Source of the DNA: Phycisphaerae bacterium
Lineage (GTDB): Bacteria; Planctomycetota; Phycisphaerae; Phycisphaerales; UBA1924
DNA: 64,000 nucleotides
NCBI GenBank assembly: GCA_016873295.1
Contig: VGXM01000007.1
Span: forward strand, 37,563-101,562
Direction: 5' to 3'
In this document: positions 34,744 through 44,859 of the stretch, piece by piece
How positions within the stretch are numbered: position 1 is the stretch's first letter
Layout: the number at the start of each line of letters is the position of its first letter
Notes under the pieces: generated by a model
The model's input: only the letters and a program-made list of their open reading frames with translations
What the model was told of the DNA's origin: nothing
Database searches by the model: none
Made by a program: the position numbers and the translations under genes

Positions 34744-36231
34744 TTGAGCGTTCACTGGCCCATCCTGAAGCGTTGCCTGGCCTCGCCCCGCCGCGTCGCG
34801 ATCGTAGACGACAACCGGGCGTACAGGGCCGTCGAGCTGGTCGTCGCGGCGTTTCACGTCGCGAACCTGCTGCAGTCCCGCTGCCGGACGGAGACGGTGG
34901 GCGTGATGCTGCCCAGCGGGGGCGCCTTCCCGATCGCGGCCCTGGCGGGGTGGATGACGGGCAAGGTCGTGGTGCCGCTGAACTTCCTGCTCAAGGCGGA
35001 CGAGCTGCGTTACGTGATCGGCAACTGCGGGACGGACACGGTGATCTCGGCCCGTCCGCTGCTGGACTTCATGGGGTACGAGCCTCGCGTCGAGAACCTG
35101 CTCCTGATGGACGCGGTGGACTTCCGCTCGGCGCCGGAGCCGTTCTGGCCCGCGTCGGCCCGGGACGAGGACCTTGCGGCGCTGATGTACACGAGCGGGA
35201 CGAGCGGTCGGCCCAAGGGGGTGATGCTGACGCACGGCAACCTGGGCGTGAACCTGGCGCAGATCGAAGCGCACGTGCACTTCACGCGGGAGGACACGCT
35301 GCTGGGCGTGCTGCCGCAGTTCCACAGCTTCGGGCTGACGGTGCTGACGCTGCTGCCGCTGACGCTGGGGCTGAAGGTGGTGTACTCGGCGCGGTTCGTC
35401 CCGGGGCGGATCGTGAAGCTGCTGCGGGAGCACCGCCCGACGGTGTTCATCGGGATCCCGTCGATGTACAACGCGCTGCTGTACGCCAAGGACGCGGGGC
35501 CCGAGGACTTCGCGAGCCTGCGGTACGTGGTGTCGGGGAGCGAGCCGCTGCCCGACGCGGTGTTCCGGGCGTTCCGGGAGCGGTTCGGCGTGACGATCCA
35601 CGAGGGGTTCGGGATGACCGAGACGGGGCCCGTGACCAACTGGTGCCGGCCGAACGAGTGGCGTGCGCACTCGGTGGGGCCGGCGGTGCCGTGGGTGGAG
35701 CAGCGGATCGTGGACATCAACACGGGGCGCGTGCTCGGGGCCGGGCGGGAGGGCGAGCTGCAGATGCGGGGCCCGAACATGACGGGGGGGTACTACCGGC
35801 TGGGGGGGGAAACGGCGGCGCTCTTCACGCCCGACGGGTGGCTGCGCTCGGGGGACATGGCCAGGCTGGACGAGGACGGGCATCTGTACATCACCGGGCG
35901 GATCAAGGAGATGCTGATCGTGGGCGGGGAGAACGTGTTCCCGCGCGAGATCGAGGAGGCGATCGAGCGCAACCCGGCGGTGAAGGCGTCGGGGGTGGTG
36001 GGCGCGCCGGACCCGATGCGGGGCGAGGTGCCCGTGGCGTTCGTCGAGCTCCACGAGGGGCAGCCGTTCGACGAGCCCGCGATCAAGCAGTGGTGCCGAC
36101 AGCACCTGGCGGGGTACAAGGTGCCGGACCGGGTGGTGCGGCTGGACCAGCTCCCGCGGAACGCGACGGGGAAGATCATGCGCCGGCAACTGAAGCCCCT
36201 GGCGGCGGAGGGTGCCGGGGCGCGGGCCTAG
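34744..36231 (+). CDS. AMP-binding acyl-CoA synthetase (ligase)
   Basis: ANL-superfamily enzyme (495 aa) expected to adenylate a carboxylic acid and load it on CoA. Motifs are the P-loop-like YTSGTSGRPKGVMLTHGN, the GFGMTETGPVTN motif, the YITGRIKEMLIVGGENVFP hinge, and the C-terminal Lys in RNATGKIMRRQ. No ATG lies near the conserved beginning. TTG 34744 is chosen because AGGAGG lies 4 nt before it. The N-terminus is slightly short compared with long-chain ligases, so some substrate-pocket elements may differ. A fatty or aromatic acid is possible. The transaldolase gene follows after 24 bp and may be co-transcribed. Confidence 0.85.
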   Translation: MSVHWPILKRCLASPRRVAIVDDNRAYRAVELVVAAFHVANLLQSRCRTETVGVMLPSGGAFPIAALAGWMTGKVVVPLNFLLKADELRYVIGNCGTDTVISARPLLDFMGYEPRVENLLLMDAVDFRSAPEPFWPASARDEDLAALMYTSGTSGRPKGVMLTHGNLGVNLAQIEAHVHFTREDTLLGVLPQFHSFGLTVLTLLPLTLGLKVVYSARFVPGRIVKLLREHRPTVFIGIPSMYNALLYAKDAGPEDFASLRYVVSGSEPLPDAVFRAFRERFGVTIHEGFGMTETGPVTNWCRPNEWRAHSVGPAVPWVEQRIVDINTGRVLGAGREGELQMRGPNMTGGYYRLGGETAALFTPDGWLRSGDMARLDEDGHLYITGRIKEMLIVGGENVFPREIEEAIERNPAVKASGVVGAPDPMRGEVPVAFVELHEGQPFDEPAIKQWCRQHLAGYKVPDRVVRLDQLPRNATGKIMRRQLKPLAAEGAGARA

Positions 36232-36255
36232 ACTCGCGCCACCAGGAGACTCCGG

Positions 36256-36900
36256 ATGCTGCTGTACATCGACACGGCGAACCTCGACGAGATCAAGCAG
36301 GCCCACGACCTGGGCGTGCTGGACGGCGTGACGACCAACCCCAGCCTGATCGCCAAGGAGGGGATCGACTACGGCAAGCGCCTGGCGGAGATCTGCAAGG
36401 TGGTGGCGGGCCCGGTGTCGGCGGAGGTGATCGCGTTGGACTTCGACGGCATGGTGCGGGAGGGGCGGGAGCGGGCCAGGATCGCGCCGAACATCGTGGT
36501 GAAGCTGCCCTGCACCGTCGAGGGGCTGAAGGCGTGCAAGGCCCTGACCGACGAGGGCACGCGGACCAACATGACGCTGTGCTTCCAGCCCCTGCAGGCG
36601 CTCATGGTCGCCAAGGCCGGGGCCTTCCTGGTCAGCCCGTTCATCGGTCGGCTCGACGACGTGGCCGAGGAGGGCATGGACGTCATCCACAAGATCCGGC
36701 AGATCTACGACAACTACGGGATGCCGACGAAGATCCTGGCGGCGAGCATCCGGCACTCGACGCACATGCTCCAGTGCGCGCTGGCCGGCGCCGACGTGGC
36801 GACCGTGCCGTTCAAGGTGATCATGGAGTTCATGAAGCACCCGCTGACGGACGTGGGGATCGCCAAGTTCCTGGCCGATTACAAGAAGGCCTTCGGCTGA
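36256..36900 (+). CDS. Transaldolase / fructose-6-phosphate aldolase (short type)
   Basis: 214-residue TIM-barrel enzyme of the compact transaldolase (MipB/TalC) group. It begins YIDTANLDEIKQAHDLGVLD followed by GVTTNPSLIAKEG. The Schiff-base lysine is in NIVVKLPCT, and LAASIRHSTHMLQCALAGAD is the conserved C-terminal block. Such enzymes move dihydroxyacetone units in the non-oxidative pentose phosphate pathway or cleave fructose 6-phosphate; sequence alone does not separate the two. AGGAGA precedes ATG 36256, and a TAGACT box overlaps the end of the preceding gene. Confidence 0.92.
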   Translation: MLLYIDTANLDEIKQAHDLGVLDGVTTNPSLIAKEGIDYGKRLAEICKVVAGPVSAEVIALDFDGMVREGRERARIAPNIVVKLPCTVEGLKACKALTDEGTRTNMTLCFQPLQALMVAKAGAFLVSPFIGRLDDVAEEGMDVIHKIRQIYDNYGMPTKILAASIRHSTHMLQCALAGADVATVPFKVIMEFMKHPLTDVGIAKFLADYKKAFG

Positions 36901-36909
36901 AGCGCCGGG

Positions 36910-37158
36910 TCAGCCGATCATCGCCTTCATTGCCTGGGCGCCGACGCCCGGCGCGATTCCCGCGGCCGCGAGCCCGACCGGGAGGGCCCGCCGATTCCCC
37001 GCGAGCGCGAGGCCAACGGCGATGACGCCCGCGGCGACAGCGGCGTAGCCCGAAACAAGGAGGGCCAGCGCGATCGAGACTGCGCCGAGCGTGACGGCGG
37101 CGATCGATGGGGGTGACCGAGGAACGCCGACAAGGCCGGCGGTGGGCGCGGTCGTCAT
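36910..37158 (-). CDS. Small predicted membrane protein
   Basis: 82 residues, mostly hydrophobic and Ala/Val/Gly-rich, with two probable membrane helices (IAAVTLGAVSIALALLVSGY, AAVAAGVIAVGLALAG) separated by a short turn, and a small charged motif (NRR). No family is recognised. It lies between the transaldolase (9 bp, convergent) and fumarase (18 bp, same strand, upstream), so it may be a tail gene of the fumarase transcript. The hydrophobic pattern and tight spacing make it plausible as a gene, but the evidence is modest. Confidence 0.5.
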   Translation of the reverse strand: MTTAPTAGLVGVPRSPPSIAAVTLGAVSIALALLVSGYAAVAAGVIAVGLALAGNRRALPVGLAAAGIAPGVGAQAMKAMIG

Positions 37159-37176
37159 GAAGGCTCCCGGCTCTTC

Positions 37177-38766
37177 TCAGCCGCCGGCGCTGCCCTCGCC
37201 GCCGGGGAGCGTCATGGACCAGGGGTCGAGGTAGGCGTCGATGTCGGCGCGGGTGATGGGCTTGCCGGCCTGGTCCTTGCCGCCGACAACGGTCTCGTAG
37301 GCGAGCTGGCGGACGGTCTTGCCCTGCCTGAAGGCCTCCTTGGCGAGGGTGGCGGACCTGTCGTAGCCGATCACGGGCACGAGGCTGGTGCACATGGCCA
37401 GGCTGCCCTCGATGAGTTCGGCGCAGCGCTTCTCGTCGGGCTTGAGGGCATCGAGGAGGTTGGCGGTGAACATCTCGCAGGCGTGGGTGAGGAGGTGGAC
37501 GGAGTCGAGGAGGTGGTGGGCCATCATGGGCATGGCGACGTTGAGGTCGAGGAGCGACCCGACGCCGCCCATCCCGCCGAGCGCGACCGCCGCGTCGTTG
37601 CCGATGACGCTGCAGCAGACCATGATGAGGGATTCGCAGATGACGGGGTTGACCTTGCCGGGCATGATGGAGGAGCCGGGCTGGACGGCGGGGAGGACGA
37701 GTTCGCCGATGCCGCAGCGCGGGCCCGAGCCCATGAGCCTGATGTCGTTGGCGATCTTGGAGAGGCCGACGGCGAGGGTCTTGAGGTGCCCCGAGGCCTC
37801 GACGTAGGCGTCCTTGGCGTGCTGGGCCTCGAAGTGGTTGGCGGCCTCGCGGAAGGCGATGCCGGTCTGCTCGGTGAGCTCGGCGGCGACCATCTGCCCG
37901 AAGGCCTCGTGGCAGTTGATGCCGGTGCCCACGGCGGTGCCGCCGATGGGCAGCTCGCCCAGCGTGTGGAGGGCGCGGTGGAGTCGCTCCTGGGCGTGGC
38001 GGAGCTGGGAGGCGTAGCCGGAGAACTCCTGCCCGAGGCGGATGGGGGTGGCGTCCTGGAGGTGGGTGCGCCCGATCTTGACGAGCTTGTCCCAGGCCTT
38101 GGCCTGGCGCTCGAGCGTGCGGGCCATGGCGTCGAGGGCGGGGAGGAGCTCGTTGTTGATGCGGATGGCGGCGGCCAGGTGCATCGCGGTGGGGAAGGTG
38201 TCGTTGGACGACTGCCCCATGTTGACGTGGTCGTTGGGGTGGACGCCGCCGGCCTTGATCCACTCCGGGTCCTTGCCGCGCCCGATGGGCTGGTGTCGGC
38301 GGACGCAGACGAGGTTGGCGATGACCTCGTTGGCGTTCATGTTGGTGGAGGTGCCCGAGCCGGTCTGGTAGATGTCGATGGGGAAGTGCCGGGCCAGGCC
38401 GCCGAAGGCGGGGAGCCCGTCCTCGATCTCGCGGCAGGCCTCGAGGATGGCGTTGGTGCGGTCCCGGTCGAGGCGTTCGAGGCGGTGATTGACGGTGGCG
38501 CAGGCGGCCTTGAGGAGGGCGTAGGCCTTGATGACCGACTCGGGGACGGGCCGACCCGAGACGGGGAAGTTGAGGACGGCGCGCTGGGTGCTGGCGCCGA
38601 AGAGCACGTCGCCCGGGACGATCATCTCGCCCATCGTGTCGCGTTCGACTCGGGGCCTGGGGCCGGCGGGGACCTTGTCGGCGGGTGGCGCGGCGGCCCG
38701 GGCGAGGCGTCGCTTGGTCGCGGCCGATGCCTGTTTCGGGGCCTTGGAGGGCTTGACGGGGCTCAT
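37177..38766 (-). CDS. fumC: Fumarate hydratase, class II
   Basis: Iron-independent fumarase (529 aa) interconverting fumarate and malate in the TCA cycle. The family signature GSSIMPGKVNPV is present, with TGSGTSTNMNANEVIAN, the NDHVNMGQSSNDTFPTAMH substrate-binding block and GELPIGGTAVGTGINCH. The usual length is ~460 aa. The additional ~60 residues are a basic Ala/Lys-rich N-terminus (PSKAPKQASAATKRRLARAA) before MGEMIVPGDVLFGAST. The true start might therefore be the internal ATG preceding GEMIVP, although the TACACT box only 6 nt before ATG 38766 supports the long form. Class II aspartase is a less likely alternative. Confidence 0.93.
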   Translation of the reverse strand: MSPVKPSKAPKQASAATKRRLARAAAPPADKVPAGPRPRVERDTMGEMIVPGDVLFGASTQRAVLNFPVSGRPVPESVIKAYALLKAACATVNHRLERLDRDRTNAILEACREIEDGLPAFGGLARHFPIDIYQTGSGTSTNMNANEVIANLVCVRRHQPIGRGKDPEWIKAGGVHPNDHVNMGQSSNDTFPTAMHLAAAIRINNELLPALDAMARTLERQAKAWDKLVKIGRTHLQDATPIRLGQEFSGYASQLRHAQERLHRALHTLGELPIGGTAVGTGINCHEAFGQMVAAELTEQTGIAFREAANHFEAQHAKDAYVEASGHLKTLAVGLSKIANDIRLMGSGPRCGIGELVLPAVQPGSSIMPGKVNPVICESLIMVCCSVIGNDAAVALGGMGGVGSLLDLNVAMPMMAHHLLDSVHLLTHACEMFTANLLDALKPDEKRCAELIEGSLAMCTSLVPVIGYDRSATLAKEAFRQGKTVRQLAYETVVGGKDQAGKPITRADIDAYLDPWSMTLPGGEGSAGG

Positions 38767-38772
38767 GCCCCG

Positions 38773-38778
38773 AGTGTA
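38773..38778 (-). promoter_or_regulatory. -10 box TACACT for fumC
   Basis: On the minus strand TACACT is separated by 6 nt from the ATG at 38766, without a Shine-Dalgarno sequence. Probable leaderless start. Confidence 0.4.
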
Positions 38779-38827
38779 CGTCGGGGGACCGCGGGGGCTC
38801 GCGCCGCCCTCCGCCCGCCGCCGAGGA

Positions 38828-40747
<1,920 letters not shown>

Positions 40748-41121
40748 CCTCGGCTCCGTCCTGCGGGTGGACCGGGGCGGGCAGGGGCCGCGCTGCTGCG
40801 GGGCGGTCACGGCGGGCGTCCGGGAACCCGGCCGTCCGCGTGCTGCGTCACCCTCGGAGTGGTCTTTCAATCCTAGGCGAGCCGGTCGCCGGCGCCCCGG
40901 AACCTCGCGCGCCGGGCCTCACGACCCGCCCAGGCCCTACCTCCGGCGCGTCCGTGGCGCGCCGTCGGCGATTGGGGTGGCAATCCCGCGGAGACGTGGC
41001 ACCTTGTGGGGCGCACCCGCCAGGCGCGGGAGCGGCCCAGCCAAGGGCAGATGAGGAACCGACCGCCGTCGGCGGCCGCGCGATCGCCGCGCCCCCGACG
41101 CGGGATGAGGAGAGCCAAGAG
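40748..41121. other. Intergenic region between bipA and the PEP-CTERM gene
   Basis: 374 bp between divergent genes. Apart from a TAGGAT box at 40870-40875 on the minus strand and GAGGAG near 41107 before the plus-strand start, I see no gene, RNA or clear repeat. I looked for a riboswitch-like core and found none. Confidence 0.5.
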
Positions 41122-41841
41122 ATGAACGTCCGACTTCGCTCGCTCGCCATGCTCGCCGGGCTGCTCGCCGCCGGGCCCGCGCTGGGCAACCCGTCCGGTA
41201 CGCTCTTCTCCGACACCTTCGAGACCGGGCTTCCGAAGGCGGGGTGGTCGAGCAACACCGTGACGGCCTGGAGCGGCGTCACGACCTGGTTCGCCGGGAA
41301 CTTCTCGGACACGACGGAGATCACGCTCCGGCTCCCCGCCGCGCCTCCGCCCGAGACCAGGGGATCGGGGGGGGGGTCGGGCGGGTCGGGGGGTGGCGGG
41401 TCGGGGATCCCGCTCCGACTTATCTACACGCTCCGGTTCGACCTGATCGCCATCGACTCGTGGGACGGGTTCGACGCGCGGTTCGGCCCGGACGCCTTCC
41501 GCGTCTCCGCCAACGACGCCCTCGTCTTCGAGGAACACATCTCCAACGTGAACACGCTGCAGACCTACCGCAACCGCCAGCCGGACGTCGGCGTGTGGCA
41601 CTTCTACGGCAACCCCCACTACGGCGACTCCATCTACCGGCAGGTCACGATCCCGTTCGAGCTGCCGATCGGCGCGCCGGTCGCCATCAAGTTCCACACG
41701 TCGCCGCTCCAGGGGTTCGCCGACGAGTCCTGGGGCATCGATAACGTGAACCTCGGGTACGCGTACGTGCCCGCGCCGGGGACCGCCGCCCTGGCGGGCA
41801 CTGGGGCGCTGCTGTGCGTGGGGCGCCGGCGACGTCGGTGA
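41122..41841 (+). CDS. Secreted protein with PEP-CTERM-like sorting signal
   Basis: 239 residues. The signal peptide is SLAMLAGLLAAGPALG. The C-terminus VPAPGTAALAGTGALLCVGRRRRR has a P-x-P-like start, a hydrophobic segment and an Arg tail, the tripartite pattern recognised by exosortases. The mature domain is strand-rich (TLRFDLIAIDSWDGFDARFG, VNLGYAYV), as in lectin or jelly-roll folds. In the middle is an unusual Gly/Ser linker (RGSGGGSGGSGGGGSG, about residues 76-92). GAGGAG precedes ATG 41122. The protein is expected at the cell surface. No exosortase gene lies in the window. It converges with the gene ending at 41848, 6 bp away. Confidence 0.75.
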   Translation: MNVRLRSLAMLAGLLAAGPALGNPSGTLFSDTFETGLPKAGWSSNTVTAWSGVTTWFAGNFSDTTEITLRLPAAPPPETRGSGGGSGGSGGGGSGIPLRLIYTLRFDLIAIDSWDGFDARFGPDAFRVSANDALVFEEHISNVNTLQTYRNRQPDVGVWHFYGNPHYGDSIYRQVTIPFELPIGAPVAIKFHTSPLQGFADESWGIDNVNLGYAYVPAPGTAALAGTGALLCVGRRRRR

Positions 41842-41847
41842 ACCAGC

Positions 41848-43425
41848 CTACTTCGGCGCGGCGGCGGGCGCCAGGGCTCTTAGATCAAGGTCGACGACCC
41901 ATTGAGCCTCGATCGAGGTGGGGGCACCGGCGGGCGCGCCGGGTGCGGGGACCACGACCGCGACGCGATCGATCCAGCGGAGCCCCGCCAGCGGGCTGTC
42001 GCGCATGCCCATCGCCTGGGCCAGGTCCCAGGGTCTCGCGCTGCCCGCGGCGGCCAGCCGCCTCACGCCGGGATCGGCGACCTGCTCGGCATCGATCTGG
42101 ATGACCCGCTGGCGGAGGTGTCGTCCGTCGGCGTCGCCGGCGTCGGCCCTGTAGGGCCGCACGTCGATCAGGGCCCAGGGGGGGCGGCCGGGCTCGCGCG
42201 AGGGCACGAGCATCCAGCGCAGGGCGTGCCGGCGACCGAAGAGGCGCTCGAGCGTGCTGCCCGCGTGATCCTCCAGCGTCGCCAGGCCCTGGGCCTGCTC
42301 GTCGGGCGAGATGGGCTCGGGTGATCCGGCGTCGAGCAGCCGCCGCACCCAGGCGTCGAAGGTGGAGGCGAAGCGGGGGTCCGATCCGCCGCGCAGCAGC
42401 AGGCTGGCCGACACGCTGGATCCCTGTCGGGCCACCCGCAGCGCCGACGCGTCGCACAGCGGTCCGACGAGGTCGTGGGGCACGAGGAGGGCGGCCGCCA
42501 GGTCGTCCGCGATGCGGCGCAGGCTCGAGGGCATGGGCGGGGACGGCCCCGACGAACCCGCCATCCACGCCAGGGCGGCGGGGTCGTCGTCCAACTCCGT
42601 CCAGAGCCGGACGGCGGCATGGCTCCAGGCGCCGGTGGCCACGCCGCGGCTGGGGAAGGACTTGGTCACGAGCGACCATCCCGTGGTGGTCGGCACGCCC
42701 CGGATCTCCGCCCAGGACCCGGTTCCCTGCTCGCCCCAGAGCAGCGTGGCGTGGGGCCCGGCGCCGCCGGCGAGCGGCTCGCCCGGGATCCCGCCGGAGA
42801 CCAGCGAGGCGCGGACCTCGTCGAAGAGGGGGCGCGACGAGGCGGGGGCGAGGATGAGCGGCGCCGTGGGCACGCCCTCGCCGCGGTCGACCGACGCGCC
42901 GAGGGCCATGTCGATCTGCCCGCCCTCGATGGTGAGGACGGTGGCGGCGTCGCCGATGCCCCGTGCGGCCGGGCGCAGGGACTGGAGCAGGCGAGCCCGC
43001 GTGTCGTCGGCGATCTCGCACACGATCACCCAGTCGGGGGGACCGTCGCCCGCGAGCCCGCGCGCGACGATCGTGCAGGAGCGCCCCAGGAGGCGGTCGA
43101 ACGCCGCGCCGGGGCCCAGCTTGAGCGAGGCGGCGAGCGTGTCCCAGGCCCCGATGGTGTCGTCGCCGACGATCCCGGCGTCGAGGAGCGCGTGCCACGT
43201 CGCGTCGCCGACCTCCATGCCGCGCAGCTCCGCCGCGTTCCGGATGACCATCGCGGTCTCGATCGAGAACGGCAGGCGCAGGGCCGTGGAGGGGAGGTCG
43301 GCCTGTCCCCCCGTGCCGGGCTGGGCGGCGGTGTGGGCCGCGGCGAGGAGCGCCCCCACGAGCGCGGCCCGCGGCGGCGAACGGAACAACGCGAGAACCT
43401 GTGCGACCCGCACCGCGCTCATCAT
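41848..43425 (-). CDS. Secreted protein of unknown function in ECF sigma operon
   Basis: 525 residues with an N-terminal signal segment (ALVGALLAAAHTAAQ). No family is recognised. It is rich in strand-helix alternation, with conserved-looking blocks such as FDRLLGRSCTIVARGLAGDG and WVIVCEIADDTRARLLQSLR that recall a periplasmic domain built of repeated alpha/beta units. No catalytic motif stands out. The start overlaps the stop of the upstream membrane gene (43422-43425), so translation is coupled and the three genes sigma-membrane-secreted form one operon. It may be the effector or sensor partner of the sigma factor (inference). Confidence 0.65.
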   Translation of the reverse strand: MMSAVRVAQVLALFRSPPRAALVGALLAAAHTAAQPGTGGQADLPSTALRLPFSIETAMVIRNAAELRGMEVGDATWHALLDAGIVGDDTIGAWDTLAASLKLGPGAAFDRLLGRSCTIVARGLAGDGPPDWVIVCEIADDTRARLLQSLRPAARGIGDAATVLTIEGGQIDMALGASVDRGEGVPTAPLILAPASSRPLFDEVRASLVSGGIPGEPLAGGAGPHATLLWGEQGTGSWAEIRGVPTTTGWSLVTKSFPSRGVATGAWSHAAVRLWTELDDDPAALAWMAGSSGPSPPMPSSLRRIADDLAAALLVPHDLVGPLCDASALRVARQGSSVSASLLLRGGSDPRFASTFDAWVRRLLDAGSPEPISPDEQAQGLATLEDHAGSTLERLFGRRHALRWMLVPSREPGRPPWALIDVRPYRADAGDADGRHLRQRVIQIDAEQVADPGVRRLAAAGSARPWDLAQAMGMRDSPLAGLRWIDRVAVVVPAPGAPAGAPTSIEAQWVVDLDLRALAPAAAPK

Positions 43426-44126
43426 CGTGGCTCGTCGTCGCTCGCCTCGGGGCCCGTCGGCGCCGGGGTGGGGGAACGACGCGGCAGGCCGGCCATGGCG
43501 TACCCGGCCCGCAGGCCCCAGAGCCAGGTCGGAGCCGGGCCCATGTCGGTCCCGACGGCGAGCCCGGTCGGCCCCGCGAGCGCCGGCGAGCCCGGCGGCG
43601 TGCGCGTCACGTCGAGCCCGCCGCTGCCCCCGAGGGCCGCCAGGGGAGCGGCCCGGTCGCGGAGCGGCCTGGCCGGCGCGAGCACGAGCATGGGCGTTTC
43701 GAGGCGCTCGCGCTTGGCGGCGGAGGCGGTGGCCGACCCGGCGCGGCGCGTCAGGTCCGTGACCCAGCGGTGGGCCGCCCGGTCGAGCGCATCGCCGAAC
43801 CCGGCGGCGCCCCGCGCGACTTCGGCCTGGCCGGCGTGGACCACGGCGGACACGAGCGATCGCTCCTGGGGCGCGAGCCGCCCCGGGGCCGTGCGTTGCA
43901 GCGCGACGATCGCGCCCAGCACGAGCAGGACCAGGAGCGCCGGCACGCCGCGCATCAACCGCACGCGCCGCCGCCCCCGCGCCGCGACGAACGGTCGCTC
44001 GCGGGCGACCCGGTCCAGGATCGCCGAGGCGAGGTCGGGCGTCCGCGGGGGCCGGGACAGCCGCGTGACGAACCGGCGCACTCCGGCGTCGGCGCCGCGC
44101 CCGTGCTGGTCGCGTGGTCGGTTCAC
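43422..44126 (-). CDS. Single-pass membrane protein, possible anti-sigma factor
   Basis: 234 residues from GTG 44126, chosen because GTGA overlaps the sigma-factor stop (44123-44125). A basic N-terminal cytoplasmic segment (RPPRTPDLASAILDRVARER) is followed by one membrane helix (VPALLVLLVLGAIVAL, about 70-88) and an outside domain rich in Ala/Pro/Arg. The layout of a cytoplasmic segment, one helix and a periplasmic domain, immediately behind an ECF sigma gene, is that of anti-sigma factors. No HxxxCxxC zinc motif is seen, so it would be a non-ZAS type. Function is inferred from position. Confidence 0.65.
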   Translation of the reverse strand: MNRPRDQHGRGADAGVRRFVTRLSRPPRTPDLASAILDRVARERPFVAARGRRRVRLMRGVPALLVLLVLGAIVALQRTAPGRLAPQERSLVSAVVHAGQAEVARGAAGFGDALDRAAHRWVTDLTRRAGSATASAAKRERLETPMLVLAPARPLRDRAAPLAALGGSGGLDVTRTPPGSPALAGPTGLAVGTDMGPAPTWLWGLRAGYAMAGLPRRSPTPAPTGPEASDDEPR

Positions 44127-44740
44127 GGGGCGCGCCCCCCGATCCAGGCGGCCAGGCGCGACCCCCAGCCGTCGCGCGAGTCTCGGACGGCGCGGCTGTC
44201 CGCCAGCGCGTCGCGCACCTTCGCGCGCCCGCGGTGCAGGTGGCTCTTGACCGTGCCCTCCGGGATCCCCAGGTGCTCGCCGATCAGCCAGATGGGCCAC
44301 GCGTGCTGGTAGAAGAGGACGAGCACTTCGCGCTGCGTCTCGGGGAGCACGGCGAGCACGCGCTGCACCGCGTCGCGGACCACGCGCCGGGCATCGGTGC
44401 CGATCACGCCCCGGTCCGGGGTGATGGCGTGGGCGTTGCGGTCGCCCACCGCGTCGCTGTCGAACACGGGGCTCATCCGGGCCCGTCCGCTCAGGTACAC
44501 GCGCTTGGCGATCGTGAAGATCCAGGTCGAGAAGCGGAAGCGGGTGTCGAAGCGCTCCAGGTGGGTCAGGGCCCGGACAAAGGCCTCCTGGGTGACGTCC
44601 TCCGCCACGTCGTGCCGCCCGGAGAGCCGCATCACGTAGGCGTACACCGGCGCCTGATGGCGCCGCACCAAGGCCTCCGCGGCGTCGCGGTCGCCCCCGA
44701 TGGCCCGGCGGATGAAATCCTGCTCCTGCTCGCGTGTCAT
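44123..44740 (-). CDS. ECF-type RNA polymerase sigma factor
   Basis: 205-residue sigma-70 family protein with regions 2 and 4 only. Region 2 has AEDVTQEAFVRALTHLERFD and FSTWIFTIAKR. Region 4 has LPETQREVLVLFYQHAWPIW followed by IGEHLGIPEGTVKSHLHRGR, the helix-turn-helix for the -35 element. A basic C-terminal tail (RDSRDGWGSRLAAWIGG) is slightly longer than usual. ATG 44740 follows GGAGGG and a TATGCT box ~33 nt upstream. It is the first gene of a three-gene operon with a membrane protein and a secreted protein, both translationally coupled, and it probably controls an envelope response. Confidence 0.9.
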   Translation of the reverse strand: MTREQEQDFIRRAIGGDRDAAEALVRRHQAPVYAYVMRLSGRHDVAEDVTQEAFVRALTHLERFDTRFRFSTWIFTIAKRVYLSGRARMSPVFDSDAVGDRNAHAITPDRGVIGTDARRVVRDAVQRVLAVLPETQREVLVLFYQHAWPIWLIGEHLGIPEGTVKSHLHRGRAKVRDALADSRAVRDSRDGWGSRLAAWIGGRAP

Positions 44741-44859
44741 GACGGCTGCGCCCGATCCCTCCGACGGGTGCAGCATACCGCCGAACACAGGCACGGTTGC
44801 GGCGATCATGGCACGCGGGCCCAGGTCCCGCGCTGTTCGCTTTCCGCTAGGGTGGCCGG

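Noticed and set aside
40748..41121. Riboswitch (cyclic-di-GMP or cobalamin type) in the 374-bp gap before the PEP-CTERM gene
   Set aside because: I could not match the conserved core nucleotides of either class, and stems found were no better than expected for GC-rich sequence.
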